Shown piece after piece: positions 12,039 to 25,646 of a DNA stretch of 64,000 nucleotides. The notes beneath the pieces were generated by a model. That model worked only from the letters and a program-made list of their open reading frames with translations, searched no databases and was not told the origin of the DNA. Source of the DNA: Ancylostoma caninum (Eukaryota; Nematoda; Chromadorea; Rhabditida; Ancylostomatidae); assembly GCA_037903475.1 (NCBI GenBank), contig JBAJFG010000488.1:806001-870000 (forward strand). Direction: 5' to 3'. How positions within the stretch are numbered: the first letter of the stretch is position 1; each line of letters starts with the position of its first letter. The position numbers and the translations under genes are program-made.

Positions 12039-12593
12039 TTCTATCTCAGTTCTCAGTTCAAGTCAGTTTTTACCAATGCAACTCACGATGATTTCTGCGC
12101 GATCGTCCTGCTGTTTCTCGGCATTTCTTCACGGCCTTAACAATGTGGAATTGCACACCGTTGTGTAATGTTGTAATGAATGTGCTTTTGTCCTCACATC
12201 TCTGTATTGATCAGACAACTTTGTGAACTCTTTCCAAGCAGTTTCCAAGTCATTTCGGGTCGCACATTCCGGCTCGCCTGTGTTGGCTAAGTGGCATTCT
12301 CTTTCCAGTTGTTTAACTCGTTTATCTGTGGCCATTCGCAGAATGGTGTCTGGTGAGCACTAAACACGAAATTAAATTTAAAAAAACAGTAACAGCACAA
12401 ATGTATGTTGATGCACTATGCGCTCTAAAAAAGGATAATTGTTGCTCCTGCATTAGATCGCCGTCCTCTCCCTATGACACATTTCACCAACATGCACGTA
12501 TAAGCAACCGCTGCTTTTATGAAACTTTGTTTGTCACAACGTCATATGAGCGCTAGCGTTCACTGGTGATGATTTTGATTTCAGTTATTAGGA

Positions 12594-12992
12594 TGTAAAA
12601 TATACATTGGATCGAATAAGAATTGAATAATTTTGCTGCCTTAATGAATAGGTTAGGAAGCAATTTAAACATTCAGATATTCAAGAACGAGAAAGACCTG
12701 AAGCTCTTCTCCTTTTTTGTATAGCACTACATTGACCTCTAACATTGGAACACTTGAATTTTCCCCTTATTTGAAATATTCGATATTCGGAAGCAAAAAT
12801 AATCCATTTCAATAAATAGAAAACTCGAGTGTTTCAATGATAGAGACCAACACAGTGCTTTATGAGAGAGGAGAAGAGCTTCAGTGCTTCCTCATTCTCG
12901 AACATCCGGATCTTTAAATTGTTTCCCAAACTATTTATTAAAGCAACAAAATTAATTGGTTTTTATTCGGTTCAATGAATAGTGTAAAACTA
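12594..12992. mobile_element. 400-bp palindromic MITE
   Basis: Arms of about 180 bp are inverted copies: the left arm includes GAAGCTCTTCTCC near 12697 and the right arm its complement GGAGAAGAGCTTC near 12868. Similarity continues out to GTAAAATATACATTGGATCG on the left and its diverged complement near 12975. No reading frame is present. Confidence 0.65.
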
Positions 12993-15900
12993 TAAATGCG
13001 GGCATCCTTTTTCATCTCTATTATCAGAGAGTTATTGAAGACATGCCCAACTTGCTAGTGCATCTCAAAGAGCAATTCTTTGCGCATCTACAGGTACATG
13101 AAACGACTGAAAAAGCTCAATTTTTGATTTTTAAAAATGTTTGAAAGACTGCCAACTGAAGTCACGCACTTGTTGTGGAAGCCGACACTAAACAAATTCT
13201 CCTATGTAGTACCTTGAATAGCGAGTTTCTTAAAACAAGTATTAAGAGAGCGGCATATCATGAATGCACTTGCAAAAAATCGCTGCGGGGCAGCAAAAGA
13301 GAGCAACACGCAAAAAATCGCTGCGGGACAGCAAAAGAGAGCAACACCATTCGGCTCCAAACATGACTATCCACTGAGGAAGATGGTGAAACATGCTTAT
13401 GTTTATTCACATATGTTTTTCCATGGTGAAATATGAAAGGAGCAGTCTGGTAGAAGGTGCTGAATTCCGTGCAGCAGGTTACGGCAGATCTCTGTTCACA
13501 ACATTAGGCCACATAGGCCGGCCACTCCACCGTCAACTTGTCAAAACCGCGACCACTAGAAAACATTCACGACCAGGCCCATCGGAAGGCGAGAAAAAAT
13601 ACCCAACAAAAAACCAGAGAAATAAGATGGAAAGTCCTGTCTCAGGCGCCACATAGCCAAGTCAGGCCACTATTAGACTGCCACTTAATTCTGGCTATTA
13701 AGCTTTCCTTGCGAAGAAAAAAGTGCGAAGACCGCGTAAAAAACGGGCTTCCGGTAAGGGCCCTTTTCAACTAACAGTGCCAGTGATTTCTTCAATAAAA
13801 AAGCCTCATTTCCTGAGTGCAGGATGAGGAAGGGTAGTCGGGAGTAACTGTACACACAAGTTTGATTGGGGCGTTCTGCCATCGTTTTCTAGAATAAATT
13901 TTGTTCTGCACGAGAACGCGCATCCATAGTTCTAAACCCTAATACATTGAGGTGATCTGGAACCGTTTTTTCCACTCCCTCTTCCATCTTTTTCTTGTCA
14001 AAAATTAGGAGTTCAAAAGAAATCAGATCTTGTAGAAATATGTATATAAACGAATACTGAGTTGTTTCACGAGTGCTCAATATTTTAGTATAGGTCATTA
14101 TCAGAATTCGAAGATATAATGGACAAATTGCTTGGTCAGCAGCGCACTCAGCGGCTTATTATGCCTTCACACACTACCGACCTGTCGTCCATCAATGTCA
14201 CAGAGTGGTCTATTTGAGCTTCATCCGAATAGAGTGGCAAAACTGGCAAACTATGATACAGCATTCATAGAAAACCCACCTGAAAAGCCGAGGTCACCCC
14301 GATAAGGGCTACTGCTGCCCATAATAAATGCATTTCAGTAGTCATGCGTACTTAATGGAGGAGATAATCACCTGAAAGTGCTGGGATAAGCGGATTTGTG
14401 GAGTTCAGAGGGAAATGAAGCGAGAGCAATTGCATGAGGAGGCTGCCGGCTATCGATGCATCCTAGATTGATAGATGTTGCTGAGAGAGCTACTGATTGT
14501 TGATAGCACCAGGTGTCACACACACACAAGAGGATCATAGGTTGAGGAATTCGAACAGACGAAAAACGGTAGATACATTGCTGGATATCAGTCCCCTTCA
14601 CAGGACATGCCACAGCGAATGCTATTACTTTTTTTAGAAGGGAAAGTTCTCTGAGGGTGCTCCACTGGAGAATGACTGATAGGCTCTCCTCGGGAGCGGA
14701 GGGGCGAGCTACGCTAATGGCTCGACGAGTGTTTTCGAAGCTTGCTGACACGGAAATTCACGCATAGGTTATAAGACAATCGGGCTGCCATAGCTAATTC
14801 CCTCGAAAACAGAACTACAATTTCGTCGAGCTCACAAGAAATCGAAAACAGACTGCGAGTGGAACGCTGAAAGCAATACACAACGGGAAGGGTTATGGTG
14901 ACATGTTATGCACTTCTTACCTACACTTCAAAAAAAGAGACGAGTTCAGGTATTTGCTTCCGAAATTGTGTTTTTTTTTCACTGAACATTGAACAAAATT
15001 CGACCTCATTTTTCGAAAATTCCTACATCAACTGTGAGCAAGGCCCTGAAGAACTCAAGGTAGGCACATTTGTCCCCATTATTCAAATGGTAAACACTGA
15101 GAGATTCTGTGGGCAAACACAGCAAAGAATCGAAAAGTAGGGTTTGCGGTTAGTCGAGAAATGAGAGCTCAGCGCAAAAAATTGTTAACTGTTATCATTT
15201 TCAGATCACTCAAGCGACGCTTTACATGAGAACTAATTGTAAACTAAAAGCGCGAAGAGCAGATAGACGGATATAAATTGACTCCTTTGCCGAGATTTGA
15301 CTGAGTGAATAACTGCATCTGCGAACATGTGTTATGCAAGCAAACAAAACGGAACCGCATGGCTCTCAGACAGGTGATAATGCAGCGCTAGTAAGTAAAT
15401 AACAATATTATGAGGGAAACGACTAAGATATGACTCTTGGGACAACCATGCTTGAAGTTGTATTTATTAGCGAGACAGCCGACATAATCACTTACGAATT
15501 TTTTAAGCAAGAGCAGGCTAGCGTTGAATTTCGCTTGCTTCATTTATGATATTATGTACTAAGTGTCTCATTATGTTTTCTTGAGTCAAGAACACCCTTC
15601 AATAAGATAGATTCATACTCGCTTGCTTCTTGAATATTGGTAGTGCCTCTTTACTGTAAAAGTTCGAAGAGAAAAGGAAAAACATTCTCATGTTCGTTTC
15701 AACTCTCACCACCATTTTCACTCTTATTTAGCTCATTTTTTGAATTAGTAAACGTCGAAGTGGAGGAGAGAAATTTTTAAAAACTGCTATTCCTTGTGTC
15801 CTCGAAAAAAATCCAAGGTGCCAACTAAATAAGTCGTTGGCACACACAAATTTCTAAGATTCTAGAGCAAACCTACAATGCTCATTCGGAATCAAATCAT

Positions 15901-16266
15901 TAAATCAGATTATTTCTTCAGTGTGTTAAGAAAGGAATCCAATTCTATGAGCAATAACCACAAAAGGCAGGAAGAAATCATCAATTGAAATGCCAGTGAT
16001 GCGAATTTTCCAAAACCTATTAATAATTTTCTCGAACTCCCAGCACACATGTGTGCTGTTTCCCAAGGCCCAGTTAATGTGTCCAGGATGTGAGACAAAT
16101 TCTTCCAAACCAGTCATCAAAGTTATCCTTGCCACCAGTCTGGCCGACCGGGTAACGCTGGACTTCCAGACTTTTATTGATATTTATATTTTTATTTAAC
16201 TTATATTTTTGTATTTTATATTTTTATTATTTATCGCCATTCTTCACAGCCTTAGGGACATGAATA
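12993..16266. other. No gene recognised; two short tandem duplications
   Basis: At 13274-13349 a 38-bp unit (ATCGCTGCGGGGCAGCAAAA core) occurs twice in tandem. The ORFs at 14368-14751 (minus, 127 codons) and 15926-16135 (minus, 69 codons) show no domain I recognise. The 16160-16240 stretch is AT-rich, built on TTTATT/TATTTT. Confidence 0.35.
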
Positions 16267-17640
16267 ACTAGTATACCCGGCTTGGCTCGGGTGTTTTACT
16301 AGCCCGGCTACCTCACGCTGCTGGGGACAATTGCTACTGCCCATGAATTTATTGAAAATGCTTATAATTCTGGTGATCAGCATATTAGCGAAGCTCAAGT
16401 GGCCCTGTTCCGCCTATCCGTAAGCGAAACATGGGCAAAGTTATTTCGATGATGCTGAATCAATGTATTCGGCAAAATGATTGTCATCTTCATATTCAGC
16501 ATACTGAGGGGCCCCAGTAAATATATCTTTACCGTCCCATAGGGTAGGGTAGTTTAACGAAAAATCAGTAAAATCGGCAAATCAATATTTCGTGCAAAAC
16601 GATCATTATATTCGTTTTCAGCGTGCAGGGAAACCACAGTAGACATGTCCTCGCCCGTCCCCAAGCGAAAATGGAAGAAGTCCATAAAAGCAATAAATCA
16701 TAATCGTGTTCACCGTACTGAGGACCTTCAGTGGACATGTCTTCACCCCTTAAAGGCAGCACTCACGGAAATCTTCACTTCTGAAATGAGTCGCTTACCA
16801 TGTAGCCGGCCGCTGGACCATCGCAACAGCAAGTTGAACACCTTGAATAGTCGCCTACCTGCGAGGATATTGCCGTGGGCACATCTGCCATTCTGGACAT
16901 TAGGGTTCCGTCGCGCCAACTAACGCCGTTGACAGGGTGTGCGCATGTGGTTCAACGGGAGCGTGTTAATGAAATTCGTATCGTTTGCAGGGTTCCGTGG
17001 CGGGACCCATCACGGAACACTCGTCCGCGCTGTGGACACACATGAAATACCGCCATCATTTTCTGTGTTTTTCGCTGTTTCACGCTACTTCATCGTTATC
17101 AATGAGTTCATCGTTCCTTAAAACCCCGATATACCACGAAATCTTAAACGCGAAAATTTCCGTGAGTGCTGCCTTTAAGCAGAAATGGCGAAATATCGGT
17201 AAGATCGATAAATCAGTATTTCGTGCAATACGGTTATCACATTAGTGTTCAGCATACCGGGAAACCACAATAGAATTGTCCTTGCCTGTCTAACAGCGAA
17301 AATGGAGAAATCAATAAAGTCAATAGATGGATAATGCCGCTAAAAATGTCACATCCGTGTTCAGGGTATCGAAGAACCCTAGCAGACATATCCTCATTCA
17401 CCTCAGGACAAAAATTGTGAAAAATCGATAAAATCGATACAATCCATAAGCTGATCGATAAGATCAGGTCAGAAGTAGCCTATGACCTCCCCCGGCCTCT
17501 TACGGACCTGCATACAAAATTTGGTTTATATCGGTTAATTCTCTGAGGTTTCTTTTCGGAACATACATACACACATACACACATACACAAGCACACACAC
17601 ACAAACACAAATTTTCACTTTCATATATACAGATTGGATG
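16267..17640 (+). repeat. Dispersed retroelement-like repeat with internal tandem array
   Basis: It starts with the small hairpin ACCCGGCTTGGCTCGGGTGT and ends with an ACACACATACACAC tract followed by TCATATATACAGATTGG. In between are degenerate tandem units of roughly 105-120 bp (repeated GCGAAAATGG, ATTTCGTGCAA, GACATGTCCTC). The start hairpin recurs alone at about 61832-61855. I know these end motifs from widespread non-coding invertebrate repeats but cannot assign a class. The array is interrupted by the MITE at 16750-17178. Confidence 0.5.
16750..17178. mobile_element. 429-bp MITE bounded by TTAA, inserted in the tandem array
   Basis: The element begins TTAAAGGCAGCACTCACGGA and ends with the inverted copy TCCGTGAGTGCTGCCTTTAA. 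TTAA at both ends matches the target duplication of piggyBac-type elements. It sits inside the 105-120 bp tandem array, whose units continue on both sides. The GGCAGCACTCAC terminus is shared with the fold-backs at 11.5, 22.8 and (as GGCAGCAGGAGC) 49.1 kb. Confidence 0.75.
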
Positions 17641-17869
17641 TGACTGACTCAATGAGCTCTCGAAATGATTTATGCCTAGCTGGCACCTGCGGTAATTCAA
17701 GGGATAACGGTCTACCGATGTATGTATCATAAATAGAATGAAAGGTGTGGTCGGTTAAGACATGAAAGGAGTGGAATGTGGGAGGAGAACATGGAAGAAA
17801 ATGAAAATTGTATCTGGATAGTGAGTGGGGTACATATGAGGGAAGGGCTAAGCGGGTGTCGGCGCATCT

Positions 17870-18318
17870 CTTATCCAGAAATAGACCCGTCTCGCGGCGT
17901 TTCTCCACTTCTACTCTTCGGCGCACCATTAGCTTGACATTCGACGTTCCTTGTTGAGTTCTCCCACTTTTGGACGCCGGCGCACCAATACCACAGTGGT
18001 GGGCCCGTCTCTCCGCACTTTGGGCTATGGCGCATCCTTGTCACAGTGGTAGACCTATTTCCCGGCGTTCCCCCACTTACATGTAGATGCCGGCACAGCG
18101 TTATCAAAACGTTGGATCTGGCTCCCGGCGTTTCCCTACTTCTGGGCCCCAGCGCACTCCTCTGCTGGTAGATTCGTTCGCAGACACCTTTGCATTGCTG
18201 CAAGTCGGCACACCGTTGCGCATCACCCGACGTATTCCTCCTTACTCCTCTCCTCTATACCACACTTGTTTATATCCTTTTATATGATCTGATATTCACC
18301 ATGACTGACCAATTGTAT
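17870..18318 (-). repeat. Diverged copy of the 50-bp minisatellite element, reverse orientation
   Basis: Units containing GCGCACC, CCACAGTGG and CCCCACTT recur about every 50-60 bp and are the complement of the array at 23380-23780. The flank from 18240 to 18318 (TTTTATATGATCTGA, GACTGACCAATTGTA) is the complement of 23211-23275, so the whole element, not just the array, is duplicated. Confidence 0.7.
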
Positions 18319-18320
18319 TA

Positions 18321-19600
18321 GGTTGTGTACAAATTAATTGCGTTTTTTGACGCGTAACTTTAAACGTTTACAACTCGGCTCAAACGGAAGTTTATTAGAC
18401 AAAATAAGAACCATTAGAATCTACGCATTTTTGCTAACGTTTCACAAGATCATAAATTCCCTTGCGGTAGAAGTCCGAACTTCTGGAGGCTATGAACTCG
18501 TTGAAGGCATTTTCAGCATCGGTCTGACTTTTGAATACTCTTCCCTTGATGAAGTTGTCAAGGTTCTTGAAAAAGTGATAATCGGTTGGCGAAAGGTCTG
18601 GTGAGTATGCCGGATGAGGCAGTACTTCGTAGCCAAGGTCCTTTAACTTCTGCAGCGTTTTTTCAAAACATGAGGTCTGGCATTATCGTGGAGAAGAATC
18701 GGACCTTTTCTGTTCACCACTGCAGGGTTCGCATGTGCCAGCTTCTCATGCATTTTGTCTATTTGGTGGCAGTAGTTGTCCGCATTGATGGTTTCATCTG
18801 GCTTTAGGAACTCGTGATGTAAAATTCCTGCGTAATTCCACCAAACTGTAACCATAGTCTTCTTTTGGTGCAACTTCTGCTTCGGAAAAAGTTTTGGGGG
18901 CTCATCTTTGTCCAACCACTGCGAAGAGCGTTTCCGATTATTGTAAAGAATCCATTTCTCGTCGCAGGTTACGACTCGATCAAAAAAAGGCTCGTTTTTA
19001 TTCCGTAAAAGCAGCTTCGATGAGATCTGATAACGCCTGAGCATCTGTTCAGCGTCCAATTCATGTGGCACCCACTGATCCATTTTCTTCACTTTTCCAA
19101 TTTTTTCCAAACGCTTGGCGACGGTGGAAAATGATACTTGAAGATCTTCCGCTATCTCACGAGCAGTTTTTCGTGGATCCGACTCCACCACAGACTTCAG
19201 GACGTTGTCGTCAAGTTCACGGATGCGACCTCGACCTGGTTCATCTTCAAGGCCATGTTTCCTGGTCGGAATTTTTGGAACCAGAGTTGAGTGGTGCGAA
19301 TTGAAACGACATCTGGTCCCCATGCTTTTACGATATTTTCGTGAGCCTCCACTGCTTTCCGTCCAAGCTTGAACTCATGAAGCAAAATGATACGAATTTG
19401 TACCTTGGAGAGCATCTTGAATAATGGGCGGAACCAAGCCAAGAGTGAGCTTCGAAACAAATGAACATCACGAAATGAATGAGCGAAAGATAAGCTTCTA
19501 AACGGAATACAACATTGGGAACGTTACATGAACAATACACGAAAACCAGTAGGTCAAAAACTGGTTTGCAAAAAAAACGCAATTAATTTGTACACTACCA
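18321..19600 (-). mobile_element. Mariner transposon, bandit/Hsmar1-like, 1.28 kb
   Basis: The terminal inverted repeats are about 30 bp (GGTTGTGTACAAATTAATTG at the left, the complement ending 19600 at the right) and are flanked by TA (18319-18320 and 19601-19602). Length and TIR type fit a nearly full-length mariner. The transposase lies inside on the minus strand. It has inserted into the right end of the minisatellite element, between AATTGTA and TAGAAATT. Confidence 0.9.
18434..19460 (-). pseudogene. Mariner transposase (DD34D), frameshifted
   Basis: The N-terminal helix-turn-helix region (LLHEFKLGRKAVEAHENI, then TTQLWFQKFRPGN) is in the frame ending at 19197. The chain then shifts frame near 19270 and continues as LEDEPGRGRIREL. 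The linker WVPHEL is present. The catalytic aspartates are in VVTCDEKW, LLHDNARPH and, after a second frameshift near 18655, YSPDLSPTDYHFF, giving the mariner DD34D spacing. The protein would end at the TAG at 18434-18436 after FYRKGIYDLVKR. At least two frameshifts make this copy non-coding. The sequence is closest in feel to the Hsmar1 / hookworm bandit group. Confidence 0.9.
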
Positions 19601-19617
19601 TAGAAATTAACGCTCTG

Positions 19618-21262
<1,645 letters not shown>

Positions 21263-22139
21263 AGAGGGGTGTGCCAAAATTACCTGCGTGTTAATTTCTT
21301 CTGTCTCAAATTGGGACGATTGAGCGAATTCATGAGCCATTTTGTAAGTATGTTCGCTCAAACCATTTCTACCGTAAACAGCAGCTATTTTCAGAATTGG
21401 CCTCTTTTCGAGTCTGCACAGGCTTATGAAAACTTCCTGAACACAGGTTAAAAAATTGCTGTTTATTCGCGGTGGATCTCTGTCCCGTTCCTCATAACTT
21501 TTCCTATAATGGATTGTCTCTACTACCAAAACCAAGTAATGAATTCGACCATCACTTGCTTTTAAGGCCTGAAAAGGTATTTTATCTGATGTGCCGATTT
21601 TGCTGATTTTTCCGGTCTAAAGCGTGTAATCCAGGAGCGGAGGTAGTACTGCTGAATGTTTTAGAATCTATGCTGGCCTGCAAATCTGTCAGCAAAATTT
21701 GGTTTTTGAGAAGTGATTGACTACCACTTTACGGGGAGAAACTAGTTCAAGTGCGACCTCATGATGAATTTTCAAAACTTTTTTCGCTCAAAGATGTTGT
21801 CATGGTTACTCTCTCTTTTGACAATCTCACGGGGTCCTATTCGAGTATGACAGAGGGTGGATTGTGTACTATTAAGTAAAGGGAATTAGACTTGTTGATA
21901 TTCGTCCTGAAGAAATCTAGAGAAAATCTTGCGAAACAAAACTTGCGACCAATAGGCTGCGAAATCAGTAGACTTCTTCAAGTCTGTAAGAGAATAGAAA
22001 TAAGTCATTTAGAAAACAAACTGTTGCTTACAGTAGAAATAGCTTGGTTACACACACTTGTGAAATGGCTCGCGAACTGGTTTAACCGTTCCTTTTTGGG
22101 ACCGGTAAATGTTCGCGCAGGTAATTTTGGCGCACCCTG
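21263..22139. mobile_element. Non-autonomous TIR element with about 90-bp ends (GGTGYGCCAAAATTACC)
   Basis: The left end (GGGGTGTGCCAAAATTACCT) and right end (its complement GGTAATTTTGGCGCACCCTG, TA at 22140-22141) are inverted copies. Similarity extends inward past GAGCCATTT for about 90 bp. The end resembles that of the 33.5-36.4 kb element (CAGGGTGGTCCAAAATTACG), suggesting related Tc1/mariner-type families. No transposase frame is visible. A further isolated end (GGCGCACCCTGTA) occurs near 22427-22440. Confidence 0.6.
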
Positions 22140-22660
22140 TAAACCTGATGGATTGTGGTGTATCAAGAACTATTCTATATATAAGTTTGGGCTCATATCA
22201 TAAAGCTAAGGGAAAGCATTGTAAGGACCCAGACAAGAAACACCACTATGGGTGCGCCTCTCACTCGGCTTCGAGCTGTTACAAAAGCACATGGCAACAA
22301 TTGTATTCCCGATCCCTTAGGTTATATAAGTTGCTATCCAGTTGGCTTGGTGCAGTCACAGAGGTCATACCATTACATTGAATTCCGCTGCTGTGACAGT
22401 ACCAAGTATGGCGTGTGAGAACTTATGGCGCACCCTGTAGACTAGCCCATTCAAAGTATTGACTTTCTTCAAAAAAGGCGAGTTCTCTACTGTCCGGAGG
22501 ACAGGAGGACGTGCATTGTTGGAAGGCGCGATCTTCGGAACTTCACCTCTAGAAAAACGGAACCTAAAATAATCTTGGTGGAGCGCCCTTCGTCAAAACT
22601 CTCTGTATAGGACCATCAACAATTTCCCTTATTTTTTCGCCGCCATTAGTGGTGACATAT

Positions 22661-22691
<31 letters not shown>

Positions 22692-22814
22692 CTGAATACA
22701 CCACATGGGCGCACGCACCATCAAGTCGTGTGACACAATTCACCAACAAATAGTTAAACCTACAAACAAAAAAGCTGCATAATACCTAATAATTCGACCG
22801 TTAGAAATGACATC
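22140..22814. other. No gene; (TTTA)n microsatellite inside
   Basis: Contains an isolated TIR-like GGCGCACCCTGTA near 22430 and a TTTA tetranucleotide run at about 22659-22691. No coding signal is seen. Confidence 0.4.
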
Positions 22815-23125
22815 TAGTTCTTCAAAGGCAGCACTCACGCTGGAGAAAGTTCTCATTTGTGCTTATTTCAACGGTGCTATCAAGTGGAGTGTAACTGCAA
22901 AAGGAATCACTCCGAATCATGCAGTTGCTTGAGTAATAAAACTCGTACGCATGTACAAATGCGTCCGCCATGCTCAACACCGCCCCATTCTCTTTGGTCG
23001 TGTGCGGCTGTGTTTCTCAGCTGATACAGGATCGATCAGTTTTTTCGGACAACGGTGATCCTTTCCGCACCTCGGCTGGCGCACCAATCTTAGGTGATAG
23101 ATCTCGTACAAATGGACATGTGCAA
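22815..23125 (-). repeat. Single arm of the 11.5-kb fold-back family
   Basis: It starts CAAAGGCAGCACTCACGCTG and stays closely similar to the right arm of the 11.5-12.0 kb palindrome through CATGCAGTTGCTTGAGTAAT and ATCAG, then to AGATCTCGTACAAATGGAC. Only one arm is present, so the copy is half an element. Alternatively, the palindrome arose by inverted duplication of such a unit. Confidence 0.7.
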
Positions 23126-23159
23126 TTACAGCAAAGTATCATGACTTATAATAACGGGC

Positions 23160-23960
23160 TTAGTCTGTTTTCATGTCTGTCTGTATGTAAGTATGTATGT
23201 GTGTCAGACCATTACGAAATTCTACAATTGGTCAGTGATCGTGATTGTGAGATCATATAAAAGCCTAGGAATGGGTGCGGTATGGTTGAATGGGGTAGGG
23301 ATGGGATTGAGGAGAAGGTTGGACAGTGTGCAACGGGTCCGTCAATGGAATCAATACAGAAGGCCCCGCCGACGCCCAAAAGTAGTTAAACGGTTCCAAC
23401 GCTGTGATAAGACTCCGCCGGCACTCAAAAGTAGGGAAGTCGGGTCCAACGGTGTGATAAGGGTGCGCCGGCGTCCAAAAGTGGGGAAAACGCCTGGAGT
23501 GGGGTCCAACGGTGTGATAAGGGTGCGCCGGCGCCCAAAAGTGGGGGAGACGGGTCGACAACTGTGATAAGGGTGCGCCGGCGTCCATAAATGGGAGAGA
23601 CGGGTCCACCACTGTGATAAATGTGCGCGGCGCCCACAAGTGGGGAGACGGGTCCACCACTGTGATAAGGGTGCGCCGGCGCCCAGAAGTGGGGGAGACG
23701 GGTCCACCACTGTGATAAGGGTGCGCCGGCGCCCAAAGGTGGGGAAACGCATGACGGTCCAGCGTTGTGATAAGGGAGCCCGCGTCCAGAAAAGGAAGTT
23801 CGTCACGGCCTAGGTCTTCATAAATGGCGCCCTGGCACCCATTCCGGCTATTCCATCTACCTATGTGACCTAGGTACACCTTATTCCAATCCGTATTCCC
23901 CTCCTCATTCCAGTCCATTTGTATCTGAATCGACCCCACCCTTCACTCTGTTTTTATACA
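23160..23960 (+). repeat. Minisatellite-bearing repeat element with 50-bp units
   Basis: After a short TATGTAAGTATGTATGTG tract and a flank (CTACAATTGGTCAGTG, GATCATATAAAAG), about eight or nine 50-bp units occupy about 23380-23780. Each contains TGTGATAAGGGTGCGCCGGC and then CAAAAGTGGGG and GGGTCCA. All three minus-strand frames stay open because the unit lacks stops in that sense. The apparent 224-codon protein is a repeat artefact. A diverged inverted copy lies at 17.87-18.32 kb and continues beyond the mariner at 19601. Confidence 0.85.
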
Positions 23961-24882
23961 TGGGAAGACCCTTATCACTTGAATTATCACAACAACCAGC
24001 TAAAGATAGATTATTTCAAGGAAGCATTTCCACTGAATAGGCTACGTCCAATTGACAACGGCCACTAGGGCCAATCAAAAGAAATTCCTTCTCCCATGTG
24101 GAGGAAGGCTAGCGCTCACGCGATCAGAGCTTTCCAAAAGTCGATAGACTTACTCGGGAGGATACAGGATCTACTAAATCTGTCCACCTTTTTTCTGCAT
24201 CGTATACGGAGTATGAGAAGCGAGCATCAGTAGAAGTCTGGGAGTCCGGCGTTAGCCGGACGGGCAGACTGGTTCCTCGCAAACTTATCCTTCTTAGATG
24301 GTCTTCCCTCTACTAGGAGCGCAAAGAAGCCTCCAGAGTAGAATTTTATGAAAAAATCGACGACGTTTTTTTTTATCGTGAGTGCTGTCTTTGAAAAAAA
24401 AAAACGTGATGCGAGGACGGCTACCTAGCCCTTAGTTAAATTTCCGTGGAAAAAAAATTTTTTGAAAGCAGTTTTGGAAAGATTGAAAAGCACGTGTCAG
24501 AGCCACGAGAGGAATTGTGAGACATATTATATATGGACGGAGAAAGTTTTTCGCAAGGGGTGAATGAGGATCGGAGAAGAAAATTCGACACTGGCTCTGC
24601 ACGGAAATAATAGCCTTATCCAAGTAGGGGTTATGTAACAGGGACCCGGTACCACGTAACAAACGTAGGTGACTCTGGTTTTAACGAGGTGCCAGGCCAT
24701 TGAGATAATCACCTAACAACGCAACTGATAGAACCTTTCTGGGGCGGACGCATCCACGCCTCTTTGATCTGGTACGAACCCAAGGCGTAAGCTTAGGTGG
24801 ATGCTTGCCGGCTCTTTCCCTAGGTTAAAACACAAAGTGGTTTATATGGACTTAATGGTGTGAAAACGACGGAAGTCAGCTA
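23961..24882. other. No gene recognised
   Basis: No domain-bearing frame. A CTCACGATAA / GTGAGTGCTGTCTTTGAA motif near 24375-24395 resembles the GGCAGCACTCAC terminus of the local fold-back families and may be a decayed end. Confidence 0.3.
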
Positions 24883-25051
24883 AACGTATAGGTTGGTGCA
24901 TAATGCGGCTTTTTTCTTTTCTTGATAAACATTGAACCTCTTCATGTGATTTCTTCATGCAAACAATGCTCTCTTTCAACTTACTAAAGGGACTGTCGAA
25001 AACCGCATCCATATCCTCCATAATATACTCTATCACTTCGGGAAAAGTTGG

Positions 25052-25338
25052 TGTGGCGACTTATGTGGCGGATGTTGGCGCCTTAGACTCTTGGACTTTA
25101 TATCATCCGTATGCACAATAGATATGGTGGTACAGTGGAATATATTCATCATACCGTACATGAGATTATGAGCAATGCGAGGAGAGTGAGTAAAGTGTGC
25201 CTTATACGGCTTACAGCATCATACTAACTAGGAACAAGTACCTCTAGCATGAGACAGGTCAGCTCCGCCCCCTCCACAGGAGGTAGAGTATCGGCGGTGG
25301 ACATGAATACTACAAGAATCATCGATCTGTCGATGATA
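25052..25338 (-). repeat. 3' LTR of the Pao element
   Basis: On the + strand it begins TGTGGCGACTTATGTGGCGG and ends CTGTCGATGATA. It matches 27982-28268 at equal length (287 bp) with a few substitutions. Confidence 0.93.
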
Positions 25339-25646
25339 CTCCTGCGAGCGACAAGAATTATTACTATTAATATCACTGATCTTAGCTTTCTTCCTTGTCG
25401 TCGTGGTATGGCGATAATCGACTTCTTGAGGTACTGGACGACGGCGAAACACAGTTCGAGGACGTGAAGGGCGGCGACGGATAGCAGGAGTTGAAGGCGA
25501 ACGGCGGTTAGACGGCGTGGGAGGTGGCTTGACGTGGAGTACAGGACGGCGACGGCTGGATTTGAAGGCAGACGGGTGGAGTTGCTACGAATGTAGCCTT
25601 TTCATAGCTACTGGGTGATCATTTGCGATATGTGTCGCATGTTCCT

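Noticed and set aside
13262..13349. Possible CRISPR-like direct repeats
   Set aside because: Only two adjacent 38-bp copies with no spacer between them, in a eukaryotic setting; a simple tandem duplication.
14368..14751. 127-codon minus-strand ORF
   Set aside because: No recognisable domain, no splice partners and no family similarity; it may be chance.
23265..23939. 224-codon and overlapping minus-strand frames rich in AHPYHSGGPVSP-type repeats
   Set aside because: The frames read a 50-bp non-coding minisatellite in three registers; no start context, no domain, and the flanks match a non-coding repeat.
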